A DNA stretch of 64,000 bases, from the NCBI GenBank assembly GCA_018902385.1, contig JABSSW010000038.1, positions 186,001 through 250,000 on the forward strand. The letters run 5' to 3'. Made by a program: the position numbers and the translations under genes. The stretch's first letter is position 1, and the number at the start of each line of letters is the position of its first letter. The DNA is from Physcia stellaris (lineage: Eukaryota; Ascomycota; Lecanoromycetes; Caliciales; Physciaceae). Positions 1-9,909 of this stretch are shown here, in pieces. The notes beneath the pieces were generated by a model. The model was given only the letters and a program-made list of their open reading frames with translations, did no database searches and was not told the origin of the DNA.

Positions 1-806
1 GACTTGAGTCACTGTTCTCGTTGAGTTGGCGAGTGACTGGATTCCCTCTAGAACGATGTTGGAAGGCGAGAATGTGTATAAGTCAAAACAGTGACGACTA
101 CACTTTTGTGAAATTGACTCTTCATCAGTCGCCAGTCAGCAGAATATCTTCAATAAAGCTTAGCGATTCTTTTCATGGTGTTGGCGAATGACTGAGGTTT
201 CTCTAGAACGATGTTGAGACGCGAAAGATGTGTATATAAGCCAAAACAATGACGACTACAACTTTGACGGAATTCGACTCTTCATCAGTCGCCAATCAGC
301 ACGATATCTTCAATAAACTTCAAAGATTCCTTTCATCGTGTCGGCGAGTGGATGAGTCTCCTCTAGAACGTTGTTGAGACGCGGATGTGTATATAAGCCA
401 AAACAATGACGACTACAACTTTGATGAATTTCGACTTTCTATCAATCGCCGACCAGCACGACATCTGCAGTAAACTCTAGCGATTCTTTTCATCGTGTTG
501 GCGAGAGACTGGGCTCCGTCTAGAACCTTGTTGGAACGCGAAACTGTGTATAAGTCAAACCAGAGACGACAACTTTGACGAACTTCGACTTTCTATCATC
601 GCCAATCAGCACGATATCTTCAGTAAAGTTTACCGTTGCTTTTCATCGTGTTGGCGAGTGCTTCAACAGTGTGTAGACGAGTGTTATGTCAATTCGAATC
701 AACGGCAAAGACGTAGTGACGGCAACGAGCTTCAACAGAATCTCTAAGTCGATCGCCAATCATCGCAACATTCTTCGTCATCTTCGAACTCTATGCAAAT
801 GTACTT

Positions 807-1441
807 GGCGAGAGATCTGATTTCTTGTAGACGATGATTTGGAAAAAATAGTGACAAGCGCAGACAATCATATGACTATAATTTAGTTTCAAACTCAATC
901 GCTGGAACTACACGCCAGTAACTGCGATGCATTCAATACAGTATAGCGAGCTTTTTCAACGAGACGGCGAGAGATCTGACTCCTTGTAGGCGATGATCCG
1001 ATAAAAACATGACAAGGCAGACAATCATATGGCTATAATCTAGTTCCAAAACCAGTCGTTGAAACTACACGCCAGTAACTGCGATGCATTCAAAACAGTA
1101 TAGCGAGCTGTCTCAATCAGACGGCGAGAGATCTGGCTCTCTGTAAGCGATGATCCGATAAAAACATGACAAGACAGACAATCATATGGCTATAATCTAG
1201 TTCCAAAATCAGTCGTTGGAACTGTACGCCAGTAGCTGCAGAGCATTCAATACAGTATAGCGAGCTGTCTCAACGAGATGGCGAGAAATCTGGGTTATTG
1301 TAAACGATGATCTGGAAAAAAATATCAAAAGACAGGCAATCATATGGCTATGATCAGTCGCGAAATCAGTCGCTGAAACTGTACGCCAGTAGCTGCAGTG
1401 CATTCAATACAGCATGATGAGCTTTCTCAATGAGACGGCGA
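807..1441. repeat. Homogenised sub-block of four 157-bp units
   Basis: Units beginning at the GGCGA sites 807, 966, 1123 and 1280 are visibly close copies. Each contains 'acaatcatatggctat' or a near variant, followed by 'acgccagta' and 'gcattcaa'. Three of the four spacings are exactly 157 bp. This is local sequence homogenisation inside the larger array, as expected for unequal exchange or gene conversion among neighbouring units. The left half-site has shifted to ACGCC in all four, so the change was amplified with the block. Confidence 0.85.
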
Positions 1442-3697
1442 TGCTTTTATGGGAAATACACGACGACTTTGCAACCAAGCTTGAAAGAAGTCAGTCACCA
1501 AAACAACAAACTCTTTTCGCTTAAACAGTATCTTCGCCATTAACGTGTTCTCAGTATGTTTTCAAGACTCTGTTGCTTAAGCCGACTGGCGATTTAATCT
1601 TGAAATGAGAGCGTTCTTGTTTTTCGTCACAAGAGAGCGATGATTAGTCGAATTTCTGAATCGATTAAAAGATCTATCAGTTCTATGTACGCTCATCGCC
1701 GAACTGTGAGATATCTTTTGTACTTTTCAGCGAATCTTCTCATGCAGTCGGCGAAAGGATGCATCTTGAATAGATGATTGTCTCGATGATAGAGACGGAA
1801 GCCTCTGAAAAGTGCATTTTTACGAAAGAGACATACAAAGCGTTTCTTTCAACCTCGCCAACAACGACAATGCAATACAATGCTTCCATCACGAACTCTA
1901 AATGTGCTGGCGGAAGGATGCAACTTGAATAGATGATTGTCTCGGTAATATAGACGGAAGCTCCTGAAAAGCGCATCTTTACGAAGAAACGTACAAAGCG
2001 TTTCCTGCAACCTCGCCAATGAATGCAATGCAATACACGGTCTCCATTACGAACTTTGAATGTGCTGGCGAAGAGTGCAATCGGAATAGATGACTGTGCC
2101 GATAATATAGACGAAAGCTCCTGAAAAGCGCATTTCTACGAAAGAAACATACAAAGCGTTTCTTACAATCTCGCCAATAGCTGTAATTCAGTACAATGCT
2201 TTCATGACGGGTTTTGATTGTGCTGGCGAAGATATTTGATTGCTCGTTGTGACTGACAGTCGTGCAATTCCGTTCAGTAATAGCAAGCTGCTCAAAGTTT
2301 CAGTCTGTTATAGTTTGAACGATCGCTGAGAACTGATATAGCGTAATTTGAGACTGGCGATGTGATTAGAACAACTGGCGATGAGATTCGAGTCATGGAC
2401 GTCGAGAAAAAGCATCGGGATGATATAGAAGCGCAAAACAATGAATCACCGACAGCACACGTTGAGAACTGTTTTCATATCGCCGAATGATTTCTCTCAT
2501 TCTATTAATTCATAAGATATTGTCGCCGTTGCTTCCGACTCAATGTATGAAGATACGAAGTATTGTAAGTCGAACAGTCGTTCTAAGTATCATAGCGCTT
2601 CAAGTCTTCACAAGTCTGCATTCAGTGATTTCAGTCTCTCGCCGATGGCTCGCAAGGATTTCAGTATGTTGATTACACACTTTTCATCTCTTGTGATATT
2701 GCTGACGCTATGTGAAATCTGAACCGTGATGTTTCCGATTGAACTGAGATGTCTCTCAAAAGGAAAAATGCTATACATACATCAAAACGCATTGCAGATG
2801 ATCGCCGAGACTCGCTATCAACATTTAATGACTTGAATCTTGTTTCGGTACAAGCGACGATGACTTCGTAGTGTTGCTCGTACATCCGCTGTCCTGTATA
2901 ATGAGATGTCACTCAAAAGGAAAAATGCTATACACATATCAAAACGCATTGCAGATGATCGCCGAAACTCGTAATCAACGTTTCATGACTTGAATCTTGT
3001 TTCGATACAAGCGACGAGAGTCTTAGTGTTGCTCGAACATATGCTGTCCTGTATCAGATTGTCGATTAATATTGTTGAGATCTTATTGTTTGATCATCGT
3101 CTGGGTTTTCGCTTCGCCGAATGATGAGATAGAAAATGCTGATCTCAGCGACACATGCGAGAACGTCGGCGAGATCCGTTGCCTTCTGTAGAATCGTTAT
3201 GTTATGAGAATCGTGTTAGCTCTAATTCCCTATCATGCACATTTTCAAGTTACTTTTTCGATCTTTCCTACTCTCGCCGCTGAGTATAATTGGATTAATG
3301 AGTGATTATAAAAGGATTTTGATTGTCAGCGATAGTTGCGAGCGTCTTCAAATGGAAAATTCTTCTCGGTGAGCGCCGCGTATAGTATTACTCGATAAAC
3401 GTGAACAACGATGCAGTCATCGACATCGATCGCTTTTTCGCGAAGATCATGACACTAATAAGACTCAATTGTTTCCAATCAAGAGCGATAGCTATTTGAT
3501 TGAGTATCGAGACGAATGCTTTCGAACTTTTGAAGCTTGAACTCGTAACCAGCTGTGATAATTTCTCAAAAATATCTTCTAAATCTTCGCCGGTTAATGC
3601 AGTCGATTGATAGAATGATGACTATCATTAAACAGACAGTAGCGAGATATTCTGTTGAAAGTCGATCTGTTGAACAGACGAAGATTTGTCGGTTCGT

Positions 3698-4040
3698 CCG
3701 AAGTGACTCATGCAGCACAACATGTTTCTTTCTTGAATCTAAATCTATTAACTTCGCCGGACTCGCAGATGAGACAGAAGAGTCTCAGCGAGTATATTTG
3801 TGCATCCGGCGAGTTCGCATGACGTCTAATTGTCTCTGGCGAGAATGGAAAAAAATATGTGCTAGAGACAGCACATCATGTTTCTTTCTTGAATCGAAAT
3901 CTATTAACTTCGCCGGACTCGCAGATGAGACAGAAGAATCTCAGCGAGTATATTTGCGCATTCGGCGAGTTCGCATGACGTCTAATTGTCTCTGGCGAGA
4001 ATGGAGAGAAATACGTGCTAGAGACAGCAAAAGTTGTTGT
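3698..4040. repeat. Near-identical pair of ~156-bp array units
   Basis: Two consecutive units, anchored at the TCGCC sites 3754 and 3910, are almost identical over their whole length ('catgtttctttcttgaat' through 'tctggcgagaatgg'). They share three matched pairs of sites at 156 bp spacing: 3754/3910, 3808/3964 and 3838/3994. Because 156 is a multiple of three, an open frame of about 190 codons (3555-4139) runs through both. I regard that frame as a by-product of the duplication and not as a gene. The pair is the most recent-looking duplication in the array. Confidence 0.85.
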
Positions 4041-5779
4041 TATCAAAACGTATCACTCAACTTGAATCGTCAGTCTTCGCCGGAGAACACGATCCTGTTT
4101 TTATATATAGCTGTTGCCTTTCTATGGTCCGGCGAGTAGTTTGGAGTCGTGTGGTGAATATAAAGCACATGCTCTGAGAACGATAAAAGTGCTCGAGGAA
4201 AATTATGTGCGAGTCACGAGAGACATTCACTCGCCGTCATGACTGAAGTTTTCAATATGCGTTGAATGAATTGACTCATCATGCAGCGAGCTTCGAAGCG
4301 TCTGAAAACATTGAGAAACAATTGAAACGATAATGTCTGCTGAAACTCTACCGACTCAAGCCAATCACAATTCAAAGTCATATCTCTCGCCGACAACATG
4401 CAAGGCTTCGCTATATGTCAAAAACATCAATCCATCATGCAGCGAGCTTGGAAGTGCTTGAAAACATGAAGAAATAATTTTGACCTTAATGTCTGCTGAA
4501 CTCTATCGAATCAAGTTGATCGAAATCCAAAGCCATATCTTCTCGCCGACAACATTCAAGGCTTCGCTATATGCTAATAACTTCAATCTAGCATGCGGCG
4601 AGCCCGCAGAACTCGAAAGAATTGCAAGGAGAATGAAACGAGAATGTCTTTCTGTAAGCCTTGGTTGATGATTGACGATTGCAAAAAGACATCATGCCTC
4701 GCCAATAGCAGAAAAGCCTTTGCTATCTATCAGTAATATGGCAAATCTAGTCGGCGGACTTTGGCAAGCAAAAACAAAAGTAAAAAGATCAGTATTGGCA
4801 CTTGTATAACCGAACTTGATTTATTAAAGAAAAATGTACTACGAAACTCTACAATCACTCGCTGGAAACATGAAAGCCTCTATTTAATGTCACAGATATC
4901 GGATGTCTATTCAGCGAATCGATTATAGCAAGAATAGGAAAAAGGTAGTTTCGATGACGATTGCTTGAACCAACATCGCCGATGGAAATTGATGACTGCA
5001 AAGACTACGATCTCTCGCCGAGAGTATGCAGATGCTTCATGCACGCCATTAACATCGTCAAGCCATTCAGCGAGGTTCTAACGACGACAGTTGCTTGATT
5101 GTGATTTGCAGCTGAAAATCCCAAACAGTTGCACGCTCATGACATTACTCATTATCAAAGTCGCTCGCCTCAACCGAGAGCTTGTTTGTGTACTTCCTTA
5201 ATTACTATGTACAGAATCCTTAATGTCTTGAGCCTGATTGTTCTGTAAGCGTCCTGCATGAGCGAAATGACCCAACAGAGCAACTTTTAGAGTCTGGCGA
5301 CTTCCCCTGCCTCTGCGACAGGATTATGGAGCGGAAACCCTGCAGCGAAGATGAAAACGGCGAAAGAATCTAAAAAAGCAGAAGTAGATGGGCGGGCCAA
5401 AGAGAAGAGAGAGAAGCTAAGAAATGAAAGAAATGAATCTTTGACCTCCTATTTAAATAAAGGTCAAGCTCTTCAAGTCTCTTTCGATTTGTCAGTTCTG
5501 CATTAACATTCATGTCCAGTCTGAACGTAACAAGAAATGATATCGACAGGAATGGTCAAAGCCTCTGTTCGGCGCAAAATGATTGAAAAGAAAGTAACTA
5601 TAAGTTTTGAACTTGGAGATTGATTCTGTAGTCGATTGGTAATGCGATGGCAATGGATTGTTCTGCGATGAAGTTTTGATGGAACGGATGGGGAATTCTC
5701 AAACATTCTTTAGGAGGTGGTGGTCATTTGTAAGAGATCGGTCGAAGATATGCAGCAAGTCAAAGCCTCATTCGTCTGA

Positions 5780-6130
5780 TTGCTAGAACAAGATATTGTG
5801 CTATGGGAGTGTGAGCGATGTTTTTAGCAAGCAGTATGTTCACAGAGACCAGAACGCGCCAAACTGGAGCTGCCACTATGCCGAAACAAATTTCCAAAAC
5901 AACCCCAAGATCCAAGCCGCAGAGAAAATGATTCCTAGGCGGCGCCAACGTCGCCCAAAAGACATAGAAAGGCAGTCGAGAGGAATGCCGAAAGAGGAAG
6001 ATAGTATGTGGTCTCGGAGAGGAGGAACGGGGCTGCAGAAGCCAGAACTTGAAGAGAAGATCGTCTATATAGGCGTATCAAGCTTCAGTCACGGCAATTT
6101 CGTCTCATTGCCCCAGCACCCTGATCCAGC
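5780..6130. repeat. Diverged direct repeat, copy A (partner at ~7035-7310)
   Basis: Shares with the partner copy the blocks 'agcaagcagtatg', 'gccaaactgg' followed by 'gctgcca.tatgccg', and a downstream TATA-like core with 'aggcgt.tcaag'. Spacing between the two copies is about 1.25 kb. Indels and substitutions are frequent. Alignment was by eye only, so the borders are approximate. Confidence 0.5.
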
Positions 6131-7034
6131 CAGTCGAACTTCTTCTATTGCTGTTGTTTCTCGGCCTTTACCGCTTCGCAGTCTTCAAAAATTGAAGTTT
6201 GCTCACTTCCTCCACTCTCTGGATCTGTCGCCTAGATATTGGGAATTTGTTGAGGCTTCGAGGCGATCAAATAACGACTTGAATAGTCCCCGAACGCTAG
6301 CAGAGCTCAATAACAACAGATAGATTGATATAATTTCTCTATCTCCTTGCTTTTTCTTATTACCTGATCTCCTTGATTCATCAGAGCTCAGATTGTCTTA
6401 TACGTACTCTGTTTTCAAGAGACAGAGCGACTAATGCCCCTGAAGGCTTTTGTATAGAGACTCTCGTGGTTGAATCGGTCAGCGAGCACCGTCTGTGCAA
6501 GAAACATCCACAACAAAAGCCCCGCTGAGCAGTAGCATCGCCGACCAACTCCCTACCTACGCGGACGGGCTATGGATTTGATATGTACACGAGGAAGCGA
6601 GTCGACGGGAACAAAAACTTCTGAGAAATGAGAAACAGAAAAGAAGAAAACAATGAGCGCCGGCCTGCCATATAACGAGCAGAAGGTCCGAGCGTTTTCT
6701 CTGGCGATTGAGCATCCATGTGCCTTTTCTGCATCAGTATCCGTGTCTGCAGGCCGACTATAATACTGCTATACAAAAGTGCAAATAGGATGACGTTTTG
6801 AGCAATGGGGACACGAAGAAGCAAATCGAAAAACTTTCCCCAATGGAGTACGCAGCAATCCTGTTCATCGAAGAAAGGGGCGAAAGAGGAATATGCGGCA
6901 GAAGCAGCATGATAGAAGAGATAGACCATGAGAATCATGTGTAACATTAGGAAATTGTCTTCCGGATAAAACAATTGAGTTAATTATATAGAAATCGGAA
7001 TGCGATTGGAATCACATTTGCCTGATCGCTAGTA

Positions 7035-7310
7035 AAACAATATACTACGGGTGGGGTGGCGGAAGTCTCTAGCAAGCAGTATGCTCAAGGGGATCAGAGC
7101 CGCAGAGCGTGCCAAACTGGCGCTGCCATTATGCCGGAACTGTCTCTGTCTTTGCGACAGAGTCTCCTGTCGGAATGGAGTTGGTACGTGAGTGGGTGAA
7201 GAAGAAGAGACGATAGATGGGGAAATCAAAAGCTCGAATGGAAAAGTCATCTATAGATAGGCGTGTCAAGTTCCAGTCACTTTAGTTTCGTATCATTTGC
7301 TTTAGCTCCC
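7035..7310. repeat. Diverged direct repeat, copy B (partner at ~5780-6130)
   Basis: The second copy of the segment described at 5780-6130. It contains 'agcaagcagtatg' near 7071, 'gccaaactggcgctgcca' near 7110 and a TATA-like core 'catctatagatagg' near 7245 followed by 'tcaagttccagtcac'. Borders are approximate. Confidence 0.5.
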
Positions 7311-8588
7311 TGATTCAGCCAGGCCAATATAGATATTTTGCCATGAACCTCGGTGACTGTAATAGTGCCGATCCGTAAGTCTATCCTAATATCTGTACTT
7401 TGAAAAAGTCTTAGCCATGGAAAGTATCATAAACACTAACACTCATGGCCGAAAAGGAAGAGGATATGAGACTTGCGAAGCCGTTATGCTGAAGACATCA
7501 GGAGAACTCTCCTTTTCCAGGCGCGAAAGTGAGGGTCTTGATTTGATTGTCGATCAAGCTGTGTTCTTCGTCTACGAAGAGAGTTTGAAGGAGACAGTGT
7601 CAACCATGGGAAAGAGATAGACACCGAAGAGCCAATAGTGAAAGCCATTTGCATTGAATCGGAAAGACTTAGAGATAGGCAGGTTTATTTTACTTCTCTT
7701 GCTTCTCAGCTTTAGCCGTCTAATCCTTTTCGCTAGCTTCGATGTTGTTTCACTCTCCCTTCGAGTGCTTCATTCCCCGAAGCTGTCGTCTAGATAGTAG
7801 GGGTTGCCCAAATCGAGAGACTGCAATTTTCCCGATATTTGTTGAATAGATAGAGAAAAGCACCGAGTACAATCCATTGACAGTCTAAGTGTCTCTGTGC
7901 GTAACTATTGCGATAGTACTCAGTCTTTAACAGTTTTTGAATCTTTGGAATGTGCTTACTCTAGTCTTCAATTTGGGTTAGAGAAGTGAAAATCATATCG
8001 AATGATTGCATGGTGTGCAAGCTGTGAAGCGATTGTTGATTTTGATGTTCTTCGACTTTGAAATATATGGGTTATTTTGCTTAATGCACGGAATGCCAAG
8101 GGAAAGGGGAGCGGATGCCTTAGTTACATTGTGTTTACGGGTTGATGCTCTAGAACTTCAAGTGCAGGAGTTCGAAACCGGTAAAGGCCACCTGGGGCAC
8201 CCGAAAATGAATTTTTTTGGGTTTTCCTTAAAGACGAAACTCATTTAATGGAAACATAATCGTTATTACAAGCATGTCCAGCGATCGAATTCAGAGTTAC
8301 ATGACTGGGTCTTGACACCTGCAGACTCTACATTTGATATCAATCGACATTTTCTCCCTAGCTTCAGAATTCTCGTTAAATGAATATCGATATGGACAGG
8401 TGTAACATACTCTAAAACTCCACCACTACTATTCAACAGAAGGCGTGTACTTGTTGTACGCGTCTTCTTAAGCCATCAGTGGCCGCAAGAAGGCAACGCG
8501 GACAGAGAACTACCGTAGCGTTCGATAACAGTGCTACCGAATCAATCAACTAGGAGTCAGTACCTAATCCTCCGTACTGCAGAATCAA

Positions 8589-9697
8589 CTACACCAGTAC
8601 GAGTATAGTCCAATTGCGACTTGTACACTCATTGGCCCCGTCCTAGTCAGAACGTCAGAAATGTGCTCACTCTACACCTCCAACCCTTCAAAACCCGACC
8701 TACCTGCTCGGAATCGCACCCTCCTTCTCCAATTACGTGAGCATCCACCCCCAGCCTTTTGGTTTCAAGAAATACCCGCGCGTTTGCCCGCCAAATCGAC
8801 ACGTCCTCTCCGTTTATGTCCAGAAATCTGCTCAACTCTTTCATTTTAACATCTTCATCCGCTCGCCACGAATGCAACCACTTCCCCGTCTCCCTATGCT
8901 CCGATACCGATGTCCAGATACAAACAGAGACAAGCGATTCTCGAGGGTTGGGATTGCTGCCCGTCAAATGAATTCAGTAGAAAAGTCATGGCCGCCGCTG
9001 GATTTGGCGGCACTGATCGCAGGACTAATCTAGGACTGCGACATGGCATCGAGGGTCGCGCAAAACTAGCAGGTAGGTATGCCGGCGAAATGGCTAATAA
9101 TCGAGGATTGCGGAGGACTGGTAGCGAATTAGCCTTGACGAATAGACAGGCTTGCGCCGAATGGCAAGGCACTATGAACCTCTACATGTTCTGTTGATTT
9201 GGGCGCTTAAAAGCTATGCGATCCTAGGTATTGCAGAGCAATTGGAGCAATCATGGTCGCTGAGGGTACTCCATTGAATGAAGGGCGTTTATGGTCTGCG
9301 CGGACTGAGTGCTTCATAGAGACCAGATATTGCGCGTCAGCTGCGCGGTTCTGTATTTGAAAGACGGCGGTAGAAGCTGTCATTCGTCTTACTATTTGCT
9401 AGGAAATATCTGTAAATGTAGAAGTTGGGTGGTAGAATTTGAATTTACACGGGAGACGGGAGGCTGAGGGATCTGCCGTGCGGCTCTGCGGATGCACCAG
9501 TTCAAATCGGTCAATCTATCCAACTCCTGTCCTATGGAGCTTACCATGAAATACAGGTATTTGCTCAGGAACATGACTACGCGTTGCTCTTCCATCCTTG
9601 ACAACCACTCCACCTTTTTGGCCCTGCAATTCCCACCCAATCCCCAAATCCTCTCAATGCCGAGTCCCTCGAGTATTAGTTCAAAACTGTTCATCAC
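8589..9697 (-). pseudogene. Possible gene or gene remnant, unknown product
   Basis: Several minus-strand segments look protein-coding but do not join into one clean model. A segment at about 9692-9548 ends at a good donor (ATG|GTAAGC). Another at about 8967-8671 (WLHSWRADEDV, SRFLDINGEDVSIWR) ends at GAG CAG|GTAGGT and can splice into a short last exon closing with a stop at 8589-8591. Between them lies a possible exon near 9390-9200. On the plus strand, 8910-9197 also gives a plausible-looking frame, so the assignment is uncertain. I recognise no domain. It lies just upstream (left) of the coiled-coil gene at 9910. Confidence 0.28.
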
Positions 9698-9909
9698 AGT
9701 TCTTCAGTCTCCTTATCTTCGACCAAAGCTTCCACATTCTCTACCATAACATCATGATCGCCATCGAGGCCCAGACTCAATGCTTCATCTTTAATGCCCG
9801 TGGTATTGTATCCTTCGGTCTACGTTGTTTGAGGCGCTTCGCCTCGAGCCGATATCGGCGAAAAATGGTCTCTCTCCTCGGCTAACCGCATGTCTTCCAG
9901 GAACCGAAA

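Larger units (their letters stand above)
28..5073. repeat. Phased satellite array: about 32 units of ~157 bp, each with TCGCC-N49-GGCGA
   Basis: Seen directly: TCGCC-type pentamers start at 129, 289, 446, 599, 753, 912, 1069, 1226, 1383, 1534, 1696, 1855, 2013, 2171, 2323, 2480, 2639, 2802, 2959, 3114, 3274, 3430, 3587, 3754, 3910, 4077, 4231, 4387, 4543, 4699, 4859 and 5015. Spacings are 150-167 bp, averaging about 157.6. In 30 of the 32, an inverted partner (GGCGA, or AGCGA, GGCGG or GACGA) starts exactly 54 bp downstream, for example 129/183, 1855/1909, 3910/3964 and 5015/5069. Four units (912-1383) read ACGCC instead of TCGCC, and three (2323, 3430, 4859) read TCGCT. The partner is absent only at 2480 and 2639. 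An orphan GGCGA at 28 shows that the array continues to the left. The 49 bp between half-sites and the roughly 100 bp between units diverge strongly. No continuous reading frame crosses it. Function unknown; a bound satellite is my inference. Confidence 0.93.
5300..8560. other. Gene-poor flank with decayed, diverged duplicated segments
   Basis: No convincing gene is visible. The stretch contains related segments in degenerate copies. One pair lies near 5780-6130 and 7035-7310, sharing 'agcaagcagtatg', a 'gccaaactgg.gctgcca' block and 'tatgccg.aac'. Three purine-rich stretches are each followed by a TATA-like core: 'ctatttaaataaagg' near 5450, 'cgtctatatagg' near 6062 and 'catctatagatagg' near 7245. 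Each core is followed by a 'tcaag..tc/cagtc' motif, so they look like copies of one promoter-type segment. Short open frames (such as 5796-6323 and 7417-7620) have no recognisable features. Confidence 0.5.

Noticed and set aside
3555-4139. 194-codon open frame inside the satellite array
   Set aside because: It spans two near-identical 156-bp units (a multiple of three), so one frame repeats. Other units have stops in the same phase and no family is recognisable.
1-5200. CRISPR-like array
   Set aside because: The shared elements are 5-bp half-sites, not 25-40-bp repeats, the unit is about 157 bp, and the genome is fungal.
5796-6323. 175-codon plus-strand frame in the gene-poor flank
   Set aside because: Runs through the duplicated segment; the second copy at 7035-7310 does not keep the frame.
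1-9000. Telomere or Starship-type element end
   Set aside because: No TTAGGG runs and no DUF3435 tyrosine-recombinase-like gene were seen in the window.
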